Positions 16,959-26,600 are shown, counted from the first letter of the stretch. The stretch: 64,000 bases of DNA from an uncultured Lachnospiraceae bacterium (GCA_959022495.1 CAUEYX010000009.1:1-64000); one strand, 5' to 3'. Numbers and translations: made by a program. Notes: generated by a model from the sequence alone, not told the origin.

Positions 16959-17011
16959 CTGTTTTGGGAAGAACAGAACAGAAAAACAGGGAAAAACAAA
17001 GGGGACATCCT

Positions 17012-17040
17012 TTGACATTATTTGTGATGTATGGTAAGAT
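17012..17040 (+). promoter_or_regulatory. Promoter of the molybdenum hydroxylase operon
   Basis: TTGACA (17012-17017) and TAAGAT (17035-17040) with a 17-bp spacer. It points away from the dapA promoter, leaving a leader of about 130 nt before the TTG start. Confidence 0.7.
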
Positions 17041-17179
17041 GAAACCGCTGAAAGTGTGAATGACCGAAATTTCATTTGCACTTTTTTTACGCGGTTTTGA
17101 ATATATCACAACAGGGATTTATCATTACAGGGATCTGCCGGGCGGTACATGCCGGGAGGATGGAGAAAGGAGAGCCGGT

Positions 17180-17983
17180 TTGCTTACAATCAGTAATTAT
17201 GTGAAGGCAAAGACGCTGGAGGAAGCGTATGAGCTGAATCAGGCGCGCAGCAGCCGCATTATAGGCGGCATGATGTGGATGCGCCTGGGGAATGCGAGAG
17301 TTAAGACAGTGATCGATCTGTCGGATCTGGGGCTGGACCAGATTGAGGAGTCTGACAATGTGATTAAGATTGGTGCCATGTGCACCCTGCGTCAGATCGA
17401 AGAGTGTGAAGCGTTAAAAGAACTGTATGGCGATGGGATCGCGGAGGCGGTCCGGCATATTGTCGGTGTACAGTTTCGGAATCAGGCAACCGTGGGAGGG
17501 AGCATCTATGGAAGGTTTGGATTTTCTGACGTGCTCACCGCGTTTCTGGCGCTGGATACATTTGTAGAATTGTATGACGGCGGGACGGTCAGGCTTTCTG
17601 AGTTCTTGAACCGGAAGCCGGACAAGGATATTCTGCTCTCTGTAATTGTCAGAAAAAGCAAAAGAAAATTCCGTTATGAATCAATCCGGCAGACAAAGAC
17701 CGATTTTCCTGTAATTGCATGTTCTGTTGTCACCGGTATGGTACACGGAAAAGAGACATGGTATTTTTCAGTTGGGGCCAGACCGATGAAAGCGGCGCTT
17801 CTTGAGAAAGAGTGGGAGATCCCAAAGGATGCTTCTGAGGATACAATCGCGGAATACGCGCGGCAGGCGGCGTCGGAGTTCACGTATGGGACGAACATGA
17901 GGGGAAGCGCGGAGTACAGGCGGCACTTGGCGGAGGTTTTGATCCGCCGGGAGATGAGTTCGATCTTGGCGGAGGAAAATTAG
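17180..17983 (+). CDS. Molybdenum hydroxylase (xanthine dehydrogenase family), FAD-binding subunit
   Basis: 267 aa. Medium subunit that passes electrons to FAD. IIGGMMWMRLG (near residue 28) and AVRHIVGVQFRNQATVGGSIYG (about 91-112) are the two FAD-contact segments of this family. A TTG start at 17180 was chosen because AAGGAGA lies 6 nt upstream and it gives the usual N-terminus (YVKAKTLEEAYEL); the longer ATG-started frame from 17060 has no ribosome binding site. The stop is followed without gap by the ATG of the iron-sulfur subunit. Substrate (xanthine, purine or another N-heterocycle) cannot be fixed from this subunit. Confidence 0.9.
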   Translation: MLTISNYVKAKTLEEAYELNQARSSRIIGGMMWMRLGNARVKTVIDLSDLGLDQIEESDNVIKIGAMCTLRQIEECEALKELYGDGIAEAVRHIVGVQFRNQATVGGSIYGRFGFSDVLTAFLALDTFVELYDGGTVRLSEFLNRKPDKDILLSVIVRKSKRKFRYESIRQTKTDFPVIACSVVTGMVHGKETWYFSVGARPMKAALLEKEWEIPKDASEDTIAEYARQAASEFTYGTNMRGSAEYRRHLAEVLIRREMSSILAEEN

Positions 17984-18466
17984 ATGGAGATACAGTTTGT
18001 TTTAAATCAAAAACAGGTGACAGCCGAGGTAAAGGCAGATACTGTTCTTTTGGATGTCCTGCGTGAACTCGGATGTAAAAGTGTAAAATGCGGCTGTGAG
18101 ACGACTAACTGCGGACTGTGCACCGTATGGATTGACGGAAAGTCACGTCTGTCCTGTTCTGTGCTCGCGGCGTCGATCGCGGGGCACGAGGTGACGACCG
18201 TGGAAGGTGTTGAGAGAGAGGCGGCGGAATTTGGTGAATTTTTGGCCGGAGAAGGGGCAGAACAGTGCGGATTCTGCTCCCCCGGTTTTATTATGAATGT
18301 GCTTGCCATGTTCCGGGAACTGAAGGACCCGGATATGGAGCAGATCAAGGAGTACCTGGCAGGCAATCTGTGCCGCTGTACCGGCTACATGGGTCAGCTG
18401 CGCGCGATTCAGAAATATATGGAGGCAAAGAAGCAGGAGATGATAAAAGAGGAGGAGCAGGCATGA
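17984..18466 (+). CDS. Molybdenum hydroxylase, [2Fe-2S] subunit
   Basis: 160 aa with two [2Fe-2S] clusters. The plant-ferredoxin-type site is CGCETTNCGLC plus a later Cys (SRLSC); the second, helical cluster is CGFCSPGF with CRCTGY. This is the standard small subunit of XdhABC-like enzymes. It abuts the FAD subunit gene, and its stop overlaps the start of the large subunit by 4 bp (ATGA), so the three are translated as a unit. Confidence 0.95.
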   Translation: MEIQFVLNQKQVTAEVKADTVLLDVLRELGCKSVKCGCETTNCGLCTVWIDGKSRLSCSVLAASIAGHEVTTVEGVEREAAEFGEFLAGEGAEQCGFCSPGFIMNVLAMFRELKDPDMEQIKEYLAGNLCRCTGYMGQLRAIQKYMEAKKQEMIKEEEQA

Positions 18467-20772
18467 GCGCAGTTAGAGGGAAAAATTTAAGAAAACTCCG
18501 CGTGGTTAACCGTCCGGTGTCCAAGGTGGACGCGCGCGCTCTTGTGACCGGAAAGGCGGTGTACACCAATGACCTCGCGCCTTCAGACTGCCTGATTGTG
18601 AAGGTCTTGAGAAGTCCGCATGCCCATGCTCTGATTAAGGACATCAATACAGCCAGGGCAGAGGCAGTACCGGGAATTGAATGTGTCCTTACCTATAAAG
18701 ACTGCCCGGACAAACGTTTTACGATGGCGGGGCAGACCTATCCTGAGCCCAGCCCTTACGACAGGCTGATTCTTGACCAGAGGGTGCGTTTCGTGGGGGA
18801 TGCCGCGGCAATTGTAGCTGGGACGTCGGAAGAAGCGGTAAAAAAGGCCATGAAACTGATTAAGATTAAGTATGAAGTGCTTGAGCCTGTCCTGGATTTT
18901 CGCGCGGCAAAGGATCATCCGGTTCTCGTTCACCCGGAAGAGAACTGGAAAAGTCTCTGTCCGGTGGGGGCAGATAACAAGCGGAATCTGTGTGCTCATG
19001 ATGTCAGCGGGAGCGGGGATATTGAGGCTGTGCTGGCATCCTGTGATTATGTGGTCGACAGAGTGTACCACACAAAGGCGAATCAGCAGGCCATGATGGA
19101 GACATTCCGCACTTATACGTATTTGGATACTTACGGCAGGCTGAATGTGGTTTCTTCTACCCAGGTGCCGTTCCATGTCCGGCGTATTCTTTCCAATGCG
19201 CTGGATATCCCGAAGCATAAAGTACGCGTAGTCAAACCAAGGATCGGCGGAGGATTTGGCGCGAAGCAGACGTCTGTATCGGAGGTCTATCCGGCGATTG
19301 TGACATGGAAGACAGGAAAGCCGGCCAAGATTATTTATACAAGGGAGGAGTCCCTGACTGCTTCCTCGCCCCGGCATGAGATGGAGATGCACGTGCGCCT
19401 GGGCGCCGATAAGGAGGGAAATATCCGGGGGATTGACCTTTATACACTTTCGAATACGGGCGCGTTCGGGGAGCACGGCCCTACAACAGTGGGACTGTCC
19501 GGACATAAATCCATCCCGCTCTACGGGAAGGCGGAGGCGTTCCGCTTTGCGTATGATGTGGTGTATACCAATGTGATGTCTGCCGGCGCGTACCGCGGGT
19601 ATGGCGCGACACAGGGAATTTTCGCCGTGGAATCAGCGGTAAATGAGCTGGCGCAGATTCTCGGGATGGACCCCACAGTGCTGCGGGAGAAGAATATGGT
19701 CCGGGAAGGACAGGTTATGCCCGCATATTACGGTGAGACCGCGCAGAGCTGTGCCCTGGACCGGTGCTTAAACCGTGCGAAAGAGATGATCGGCTGGGAT
19801 GAGAAATATCCGTGCAGGGACACGGGAAATGGAAAAGTGCGGGGTGTGGGTGTCGCTATGGCAATGCAGGGCTCCGGAATCTCGGGCGTGGATACCGGTT
19901 CAGCAGCGCTCAAGGTGAATGATGACGGGTTCTACAGTCTGATGATCGGGGCGACTGACATGGGAACCGGGTGCGATACGATTCTCTCACAGATGGCGGC
20001 GGAGTGTCTGGAGTGTGATCTGGAGGATATTATCGTGTCCGGCGTAGACACGGATACATCACCTTATGATTGTGGGTCTTACGCTTCCAGCACAACTTAT
20101 GTGACCGGAATGGCTGTCGTAAAGACCTGCGAGGCGCTGCGGACAAAGATCTGCAGGCGCGGCGCTGAGTATCTGGGATGCTCAGCGGATGATGTGGAAT
20201 TTGACGGGCAGAAGGTTACCAACTTAAAGACCGGGGAATCGATCTCCAGGAAGGACATCGGCAATCGTGTGATGTGCAGCAGCAACGCGCCGCTGTCCGC
20301 GAATGAGGCGTTCTCGTCCCCGACTTCACCGCCGCCGTTTATGGCAGGAATTGCGGAGGTTGAGATTGACAAGGAGACCGGCGTGGCTGAGATGATCGAC
20401 TATGTGGCTGTGGTGGACTGCGGAACAGTAGTGAACCCCAGTCTTGCCCGTGTCCAGACGGAAGGCGGGATCGCCCAGGGGATTGGAATGGCTCTTTATG
20501 AGGATATCGTATACAACGAGAAAGGCAGGAATTACAGCAATTCGTTTATGCAGTATAAGATCCCCAGCCGCCTTGACGTGGGAAATATCCGTGTGGAGTT
20601 CGAGAGCAGCTATGAGCCCACCGGACCCTTTGGAGCGAAATCCATAGGCGAGATCGTGATCAACACGCCTTCTCCGGCTATCGCAAACGCAGTACAGAAC
20701 GCGGTGGGGGTTATCATACGAGAACTGCCAATTACGGGAGAGAAAATATATCAAGGGATGAAAGAGAGATAA
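18463..20772 (+). CDS. Molybdenum hydroxylase, molybdopterin-binding catalytic subunit
   Basis: 769 aa, the usual size. VSKVDARALVTGKAVYTNDL is the N-terminal aldehyde oxidase/xanthine dehydrogenase a/b hammerhead. Further on are PRIGGGFGAKQ (molybdopterin contact), AYRGYGATQGIFAVES and, near the end, GPFGAKSIGE with the catalytic Glu. ATG at 18463 overlaps the preceding stop, with GGAGGAGCAGGC before it. No selenocysteine codon is apparent. No cofactor-maturation, permease or purine-pathway genes are linked in this window, so the assignment to xanthine or another N-heterocycle remains open. Confidence 0.92.
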   Translation: MSAVRGKNLRKLRVVNRPVSKVDARALVTGKAVYTNDLAPSDCLIVKVLRSPHAHALIKDINTARAEAVPGIECVLTYKDCPDKRFTMAGQTYPEPSPYDRLILDQRVRFVGDAAAIVAGTSEEAVKKAMKLIKIKYEVLEPVLDFRAAKDHPVLVHPEENWKSLCPVGADNKRNLCAHDVSGSGDIEAVLASCDYVVDRVYHTKANQQAMMETFRTYTYLDTYGRLNVVSSTQVPFHVRRILSNALDIPKHKVRVVKPRIGGGFGAKQTSVSEVYPAIVTWKTGKPAKIIYTREESLTASSPRHEMEMHVRLGADKEGNIRGIDLYTLSNTGAFGEHGPTTVGLSGHKSIPLYGKAEAFRFAYDVVYTNVMSAGAYRGYGATQGIFAVESAVNELAQILGMDPTVLREKNMVREGQVMPAYYGETAQSCALDRCLNRAKEMIGWDEKYPCRDTGNGKVRGVGVAMAMQGSGISGVDTGSAALKVNDDGFYSLMIGATDMGTGCDTILSQMAAECLECDLEDIIVSGVDTDTSPYDCGSYASSTTYVTGMAVVKTCEALRTKICRRGAEYLGCSADDVEFDGQKVTNLKTGESISRKDIGNRVMCSSNAPLSANEAFSSPTSPPPFMAGIAEVEIDKETGVAEMIDYVAVVDCGTVVNPSLARVQTEGGIAQGIGMALYEDIVYNEKGRNYSNSFMQYKIPSRLDVGNIRVEFESSYEPTGPFGAKSIGEIVINTPSPAIANAVQNAVGVIIRELPITGEKIYQGMKER

Positions 20773-20796
20773 AAACCCTCACTTATATATTACGAA

Positions 20797-21147
20797 TCTG
20801 GATTTGTGGGGGGAGGCGACTTCGAAAGAATGAGTCCGAAAACAGCCGGATTATTTGAAAGCGTATTCGTGAAGAGGGGCGGGGCGGATCAGGTTCCATT
20901 CCATGATTTGGGAAAGATCTAAAAGGAAGGACACACGGCTAAAAGCAATTGACCAGCGGAAGATTCGGCTTACGCCTCAGGCATCCGCTGGTCAATTAAC
21001 GCCGCGCGTCCTTCCTTTAAGACTTTCCAGCAAATCATTCCAAGCCACCTGCTCTGCCCCGCCCCTCTCTACGAAAGGGCCTCCAAATAGGTTCTGTTTT
21101 CTGCGCGCATCCAGCCGGAAAGCGTCTCCCCGCAGACAAATGCAGGA
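20797..21147. repeat. Giant imperfect palindrome A (~350 bp)
   Basis: Two arms of roughly 165 bp face each other around a ~23-bp loop near 20970. Matching blocks, outer to inner, include GATTTGTG/CATTTGTC ends, GAGGGGCGGGGC with its complement at 21055-21070, ATGATTTG, AAAGGAAGGAC and a 15-bp inner block ATTGACCAGCGGA(T). The arms have diverged by substitutions and small indels. The outer right end overlaps palindrome B. It lies between the hydroxylase operon stop and ferritin, and holds no credible gene. Confidence 0.8.
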
Positions 21148-21311
21148 TTTCGAAAGAAGGCGAAGGGGGAGCGTTATTGGAGACAACCGAAACGGTACCG
21201 GCCGCTGAGCAGGTGCAGTTCCGGCTGTCTCCAATTTCATTGCCTTCCGGTTCCGGTACAGCTCTTTTTCTCCAGTAACGCTCCCTCCTCATCTTCTTTT
21301 GAAATCCTGCA
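21141..21311. repeat. Giant imperfect palindrome B (~170 bp)
   Basis: Left arm 21141-21182 and right arm 21270-21311 are both 42 nt and match at 36 positions. Four of the six differences become G-U pairs if the plus strand is read as RNA. Inside, ATTGGAGACA and TGTCTCCAAT pair again, so the element can fold in more than one way. It directly follows palindrome A and precedes palindrome C. Confidence 0.85.
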
Positions 21312-21314
21312 TAT

Positions 21315-21657
21315 GCCGGGAGGCTCCTGCTGTCTTGAGTAAATCGAGAAAACAGCGGAGCGCCTTTTCGACCGCCTTTCTGCGCGGAGGTGTGGGTGGC
21401 TGAGGTGACTTCGGAATGGAACTTAGAAAAATAGAAATCCGGTGACATGCGTTGAAATTGGCAGAGAGATTGTTTGAGGCAGAGCCGAGTTGCTCTCTGC
21501 CAATTTCTGCTTTTAGCATGTTACCGGATTTCGTTATTTTTCTTGTTCCATGGAGCGGAGCCGAAGCCACCCACACCCCCGCGCAGAATACGTCTTCGAT
21601 ATCCAGCTCCACCGGTTTCCGTCCGATTTGCCGCTGCCCATGCGAGTTTCTCCCGGC
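21315..21657. repeat. Giant imperfect palindrome C (~340 bp)
   Basis: Ends GCCGGGAG and CTCCCGGC. The perfect 15-bp innermost arms are GAAATTGGCAGAGAG (21454-21468) and its complement (21493-21507), around a 24-nt loop. Further out GAAATCCGGTGACATGC, a GGAGGTGTGGGTGGCT block and CTGCGCGG pair with diverged copies. Short frames through the arms exist on both strands but have no ribosome binding sites and are by-products of the repeat. The right end is 10 bp from the ferritin stop codon. Confidence 0.85.
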
Positions 21658-21667
21658 AGATCCAGAT

Positions 21668-22180
21668 TTACAGTACTAAGGAAGGCGCGGTGTATGTGCG
21701 CGCCGCCATTTCCTGATCGAGCAGATACAGGCTTTTAGGATCGGAGCCGAACAGTTCCATTTTTTTGACCAGATCCCCGGCATTCGTCTCTTCTTCACCC
21801 TGTTCTTTCACAAACCAGTCAAGAAACTGCATCGTGCGGAAATCTTTTACCTCATAAGCTGTTCCATAGATTGTATTGATCAGCCCTGTTACATAGCGCT
21901 CATGTTTGAGACCGGCGTTAAGGATATCAATGTGCTTTTCTGCCGTGAAATCCGGTTTTTCAATGGCGTCAAAAGTAACTTTGGCGTCGTTGTTCTGAAG
22001 ATACTGTACGAACAGCATTGCGTGGTCCCGCTCCTCCTGAGCCTGGATGAGATACCAGTTTGCAAAGCCGTCGAGACCTTCCTCTGAAAAATAATTAGAA
22101 AAAGCCAGATACAGATATGCGGAGTAGAATTCCTTATTAACCTGTGTGTTTAAAAGTTCTGCAACGTTTTTGTTTAACAT
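21668..22180 (-). CDS. ftnA: Ferritin (bacterial FtnA type)
   Basis: 170 aa iron-storage protein that forms a 24-mer cage. The ferroxidase ligands Glu17, Glu50, His53, Glu94 and Gln127 are all in place, matching E. coli FtnA numbering. There is no heme-ligand Met typical of bacterioferritin. GGAG lies upstream of the ATG at 22180. A TTGTTT/TATACT promoter (22248-22220) is 40 bp upstream. Its stop is next to the palindrome array, which may end its transcript. Confidence 0.95.
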   Translation of the reverse strand: MLNKNVAELLNTQVNKEFYSAYLYLAFSNYFSEEGLDGFANWYLIQAQEERDHAMLFVQYLQNNDAKVTFDAIEKPDFTAEKHIDILNAGLKHERYVTGLINTIYGTAYEVKDFRTMQFLDWFVKEQGEEETNAGDLVKKMELFGSDPKSLYLLDQEMAARTYTAPSLVL

Positions 22181-22219
22181 ATGTATAAACTCCTTTCATG
22201 AAATGATTGAACCTTCTAT

Positions 22220-22248
22220 AGTATAAGCCTGATCCCAGAGAAAAACAA
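22220..22248 (-). promoter_or_regulatory. Promoter of ferritin
   Basis: On the minus strand TTGTTT (22248-22243) and TATACT (22225-22220) are separated by 17 bp. No clear Fur-type box overlaps it. Confidence 0.6.
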
Positions 22249-22293
22249 TGGCCGCCTGCAGATACTGTCTGGAAAAAAATACATGAAATGGTC

Positions 22294-22358
22294 TTGTGAT
22301 TTCAGGAAACTACTATATAATAAGGGTAAGAATAATTCCTAGCAAAATACTAGGAATT
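22294..22358 (+). promoter_or_regulatory. ldh promoter with a 25-bp operator-like palindrome
   Basis: TTGTGA (22294-22299) and TATAAT (22316-22321) are 16 bp apart. Beginning 12 bp after the -10 box, AATTCCTAG (22334-22342) and CTAGGAATT (22350-22358) are perfect 9-bp inverted arms around CAAAATA. They would cover the start of the transcript. It lacks the T tract of a terminator and does not match the Rex consensus, so it is probably a repressor site for an unidentified regulator. Confidence 0.6.
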
Positions 22359-22395
22359 AGAAACTGAGTTTCAAAGAATAAAGGAGGACATATTT

Positions 22396-23343
22396 ATGGT
22401 AAATATACAGAAAGCGGCAGTGATCGGATGTGGTTTTGTGGGGTCTACGATTGCATATACGCTGATGCAGAAGGGCATGTTCTCAGAGATGGTTCTTTTG
22501 GATGCCAATCAGCCCAAAGCGGAGGGGGAAGCCATGGATATCAGCCATGGACTCCCATTTTCTCATGCAATGGACATTTATGCAGGGGCGTATGAGGATA
22601 TTGCGGATGCGTCTGTGATTATTATTACGGCCGGAGCAAACCAGAAACCAGGGGAAACCAGGCTGGACCTTGTGCATAAGAATGCCCGGATCATGAAAGC
22701 AGTCATTTCAGAGATTAAACGGGTAAAGTGTGAGGGCATCCTTTTGATTGTCTCGAATCCCGTAGATATTCTGACCTATGTGGCGCTGAAAGAATCCGGT
22801 TTCCCGAAAGAAAGAGTAATTGGTTCAGGCACTGTGCTGGATACAGCGAGGCTGAAATATCTCATCAGTGAAAAGCTCAATGTGGACAGCAGGAACGTCC
22901 ATGCTTTTATCGCGGGGGAGCATGGTGACAGCGAGCTTGCTGTGTGGAGCTGCGCTAATATTTACGGAATCAGGCTGGAACAATTTGCAAAGCTGAAAGG
23001 GCACGCGGATTTTGAAACAGAAAAAGACAGTATCTATCATGCAGTCCGCGACAGTGCGTATGAGATTATAGAGCGAAAAGGAGCGACCTATTATGGCATT
23101 GGAATGGCAGCGGCAAAGATTGCAGAGGCCATTGTGAGGGACAGCCATACAGTGGCGCCTGTCTCGGTCTCCCTGAATGGGGAATACGGTTTGTCAGGAC
23201 TCTGCCTGAGCATTCCCACAGTGATCGGGAGAGGAGGCGCAGAGCAGATCCTGGAGATTAATTTTGATGAGGAAGAGACGGAGAAACTCAGGATGTCAGC
23301 AGATGAATTGAGAGAAGTGCTGGATAAGATTGATATTTTGTAA
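22396..23343 (+). CDS. ldh: L-lactate dehydrogenase
   Basis: 315 aa. It reduces pyruvate to L-lactate with NADH, recycling NAD in fermentation. GCGFVGSTIAY is the dinucleotide fold, GANQKPGETR carries the substrate-specificity Gln83 and Arg89, VLDTARL holds Asp149/Arg152 and GEHGDSE the catalytic His176. Gln at the specificity loop favours lactate over malate. AAAGGAGG precedes the ATG. Single gene with a dedicated promoter and palindrome, so regulated on its own. Confidence 0.95.
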   Translation: MVNIQKAAVIGCGFVGSTIAYTLMQKGMFSEMVLLDANQPKAEGEAMDISHGLPFSHAMDIYAGAYEDIADASVIIITAGANQKPGETRLDLVHKNARIMKAVISEIKRVKCEGILLIVSNPVDILTYVALKESGFPKERVIGSGTVLDTARLKYLISEKLNVDSRNVHAFIAGEHGDSELAVWSCANIYGIRLEQFAKLKGHADFETEKDSIYHAVRDSAYEIIERKGATYYGIGMAAAKIAEAIVRDSHTVAPVSVSLNGEYGLSGLCLSIPTVIGRGGAEQILEINFDEEETEKLRMSADELREVLDKIDIL

Positions 23344-23423
23344 ATTTGTACCGGATTCTGTCCGGGAGAAATGGAATGGGCAGGAGAGGAAAGGAAGAGG
23401 ACAGGCAGGAAGGCCATGTCAGG

Positions 23424-23494
23424 AAAAGGGACCAGCCGTTAAAATGCAGTATGCCAGCAGGGATGGCTGCAGGAGGCGGACGAGGTCCTTTTTA
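23424..23494 (+). terminator. Probable ldh terminator
   Basis: AAAAGGGACC (23424-23433) pairs with GGTCCTTTTT (23484-23493), with a smaller internal hairpin (GCCA/TGGC) in the ~50-nt loop. The closing T tract supports termination. The rest of 23344-23590 shows nothing codable. Confidence 0.45.
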
Positions 23495-23593
23495 CGTGCA
23501 GATCATTTGGTGAAAATCACGCTTCCAGGATTTTACCGTTTAGAAAAAAGGTCAAAAAAAGAGAATAAATGGATAAATTTGGTAGAAAAAACA

Positions 23594-23622
23594 TTGAATA
23601 ACACATTTTAGATTGATATAAT
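23594..23622 (+). promoter_or_regulatory. Promoter of the GH84 gene
   Basis: TTGAAT (23594-23599) and perfect TATAAT (23617-23622) with a 17-bp spacer, 38 bp before the GH84 start codon. Confidence 0.7.
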
Positions 23623-23659
23623 AGTAACGGTTAATATTAAATTTTTAGGAGGAAAAAGA

Positions 23660-26600
23660 ATGAAAAGGGTAAAAAAACGTGCAGCAGGACTCCTGCTGGC
23701 TATTTGCATGATTTTGTCATGCTTACCTGTTTCTGCGGCCGCTTCAGATAATCTGGCTTTGAACAAGACAGCAACTGCAAGCGAAGTGGAATCAGGCACC
23801 AGCTTTACTGCCGATAAGGCGGTAGACGGCAACTCTGAGACAAGATGGGCTACGAACAGAGATACCAAAGCGGAAAAGACACCGCAGTGGCTCCAGATTG
23901 ATTTCGGAAGCAAAGTGACGTTTGATACAGTCGATATTTCATGGGAGCAGGTCAATATTCTTTCCTATGAGATCCAGGTGTCCGACGATGCCGGAGCAGG
24001 CTCTTGGACGACTGTATATTCCAGGGACTCCCAGCCGGCTATGGCGGATGAGAGTGTGACTCTTGATACCCCTGCATCCGGCCGGTATATGAGAATCTAT
24101 GTATCTGATTTCGGCGGCGACTGGGCATCTGTCTCAATTTTTGAAATCGGTGTCTACTATTTCGCGGGAGGCGGCAGTGGGCCGGTAGATCCGGAAGGAA
24201 ACTATACGATTTATCCGATCCCTCAGAAGGTGACAGATGAGGCCGGGACAATCGAACTTACAAAGACCGTGAATGTAATTGAGGAAGCGGGAATTGACGC
24301 GGTGACACACAACCGTGTGGATGAGGTCCTGACAGAAAACGGCTTGACTCCTCAGTACAGCGACGGGCCGTCAGATACATATACGAATCTTTATGTAGGC
24401 ATCAATGGCTCAAAAGGCGCTGCGGATTCTCTGGAGAATATTCCGAGAGATGTGTTTGCGGAAGGACAGAATAAGTATGATATGCATGTGGTGAAAGTGT
24501 TTGAAGAAGGGGACATTGTAGTTCTCGGAAAAGATTCTGACGCTGCTTATTTTGGCCTGGCAACTCTGGAGCAGATGCTGGAGCAGACAAAGGACAGCCA
24601 GCTTAAGATTTCTACATTTGAAGACTATGCATTCCAGAAATACCGCGGATGTGTAGAGGGATATTATGGCTATCCCTGGAGCGTAGAGGGGACTCTGAGC
24701 TGGTTTGATTTTGCCAAGAAGTATAAAATGAATATTTTCCTTTACGGACCGAAGACAGATCCGTATCATCTCGGACTGTGGGACGAAGACTATCCTACGG
24801 AGGTGACAGAGGAAGAGGCTGAGCTGGGCGTGCGGACTCAGGATGAGATGCGCCAGTTCGCGGAGAAGGCTGCGCAGTGTAACGTAGACTTCGTATGGGT
24901 GGCACATCCGGCTATGAAGAAACCGATTGATTTCACGAATGAGACCACAGTAAATGAGGGCGTATCCCGCCTTATGACAAAGTTTGACCATATGTATGAT
25001 CTGGGCGTCCGCCAGTTTGGTATCTTTGTAGATGATATTGATTTCAGTACTGCGGCAAGCACCTGCGATATGCAGATTTATATGCTGAACCAGGTGCAGC
25101 AGAAACTGTATGATACATATAATACCGAGGACGCGGCGGCAGAAGCGCAGGTGAAGCCTCTGTTCTTCACACCGGCGTGGTATACAACGGCCAGCAGCGG
25201 GGCTTCTACCTATATGCCGAAATTCCGGGCGCTCCACGAGGATATTGAGATCTGCTTTACAGGAAACAACGTATTCTCCAGTATCAGCAACTCGAGTGCG
25301 TCAACATTTAAGAACTGGATCGGACGTGACCCGGTTATGTGGTGGAACTATCCGGTAAATGACAATGCGGATAATATCTATTACACGAATCCGATCAATC
25401 ATTTTTACTCACTGGATTCCAATCCGACGAACTTGAAAGGCGTAATTTCGAATCCGATGAATTTTTCAGAGGCATCAAAGGTAGCCTTCTTCGGTCTTGC
25501 AGACTATACATGGAATCCGCAGGCATTTGACGCGCAGGAGAACTGGGAGCACAGCTTCAATGCGATCCTTCCCGATGATCCGGAAATGGCGGAGGCTCTG
25601 AAGGTCGTGTATGGAAGCCTGAACTACAGTTATGAGCCTGCCGAACTGACCCGGCTGTACGCTCAGTACGGCAGCGGCAATGAAGCAGCTGCTGCAAGCC
25701 TTATGGACAAGATGTACGAGATCGTTGATTCTGTTGAAAAAGTGGAAACGCTTAAAAACAGCGATGATCCGGTTGAACGGCTGATCGTAGAGGAGGTACA
25801 GCCAGGGCTTAATAAACTCTATGATATGGCAGCAGCCATCGGAGGGGCAATGGCGGTTGTATCTTCGGATGACCCGGTGGTACAGACACATGGATATTAT
25901 ATTGCGAACGAGGCATATGAGCGCCTGAGTATTGACCGCAATGTAAGATATCAGGTGATCGCGCTGGAAGGATCTGGGGATGACTATTATTACAGCGTGT
26001 GGTATGCGAATCCTTCTGATACAAAGATGAAAGGATTTGTAGAAACTGCAATGAGCGCGATCGAGGGATTCGATGTGGATTCTCTTGATACCAGTTCAGC
26101 GGATATCCAGAGTGTATCGATCGTTCCGTCTGAGAACGTGGAGGTGCGCCAGGGCGAGAGCTTCCAGTTTACAGTGGATGTAACAGCGGCTCAGGAGGAC
26201 GTGGACGATGTGATCTGGTCCGTTGAGGGAGGCACAGGGGCAGGCACAACAATGTCGCTCAACGGAATCTTGACATTAGATACGAATGAACTGTCTCCGA
26301 CAGTCACAGTGAAAGCCGTTTCAGCATATGATGAAACAGTCTTTGATACCGTAGAAGTCAGTGTTGCGGACCGTGTTTACGTTGATCCCACGATTCCCAC
26401 GAACCAGGCATTCGGAGCCACAGTTCTAGGAGCTTCCGGCAGTTCGGGAGCGGGCGGCTCAGCGGAAAACCTTTTTGACGAGAGCGAAGATGGCTCTAAG
26501 TGGTGCCCGGGTGACAATACACGGTACAATCACTGGGTTGCGTTCGATCTGGGGGCTGACAAGACGATTTATACCTGGGAGACCGTACATGCCGGAATCG

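Noticed and set aside
18583..19506. 307-codon minus-strand frame inside the molybdopterin subunit
   Set aside because: Antisense to conserved catalytic sequence; no recognisable domain.
20903..21716. Several open frames of 60-140 codons on both strands
   Set aside because: They run through the arms of the giant palindromes, lack ribosome binding sites and have low-likelihood protein composition; explained by the inverted repeats.
22334..22358. ldh palindrome as a terminator or Rex site
   Set aside because: No T tract follows it and it does not match the Rex TTGTGAA-type dyad; kept as an unidentified operator.
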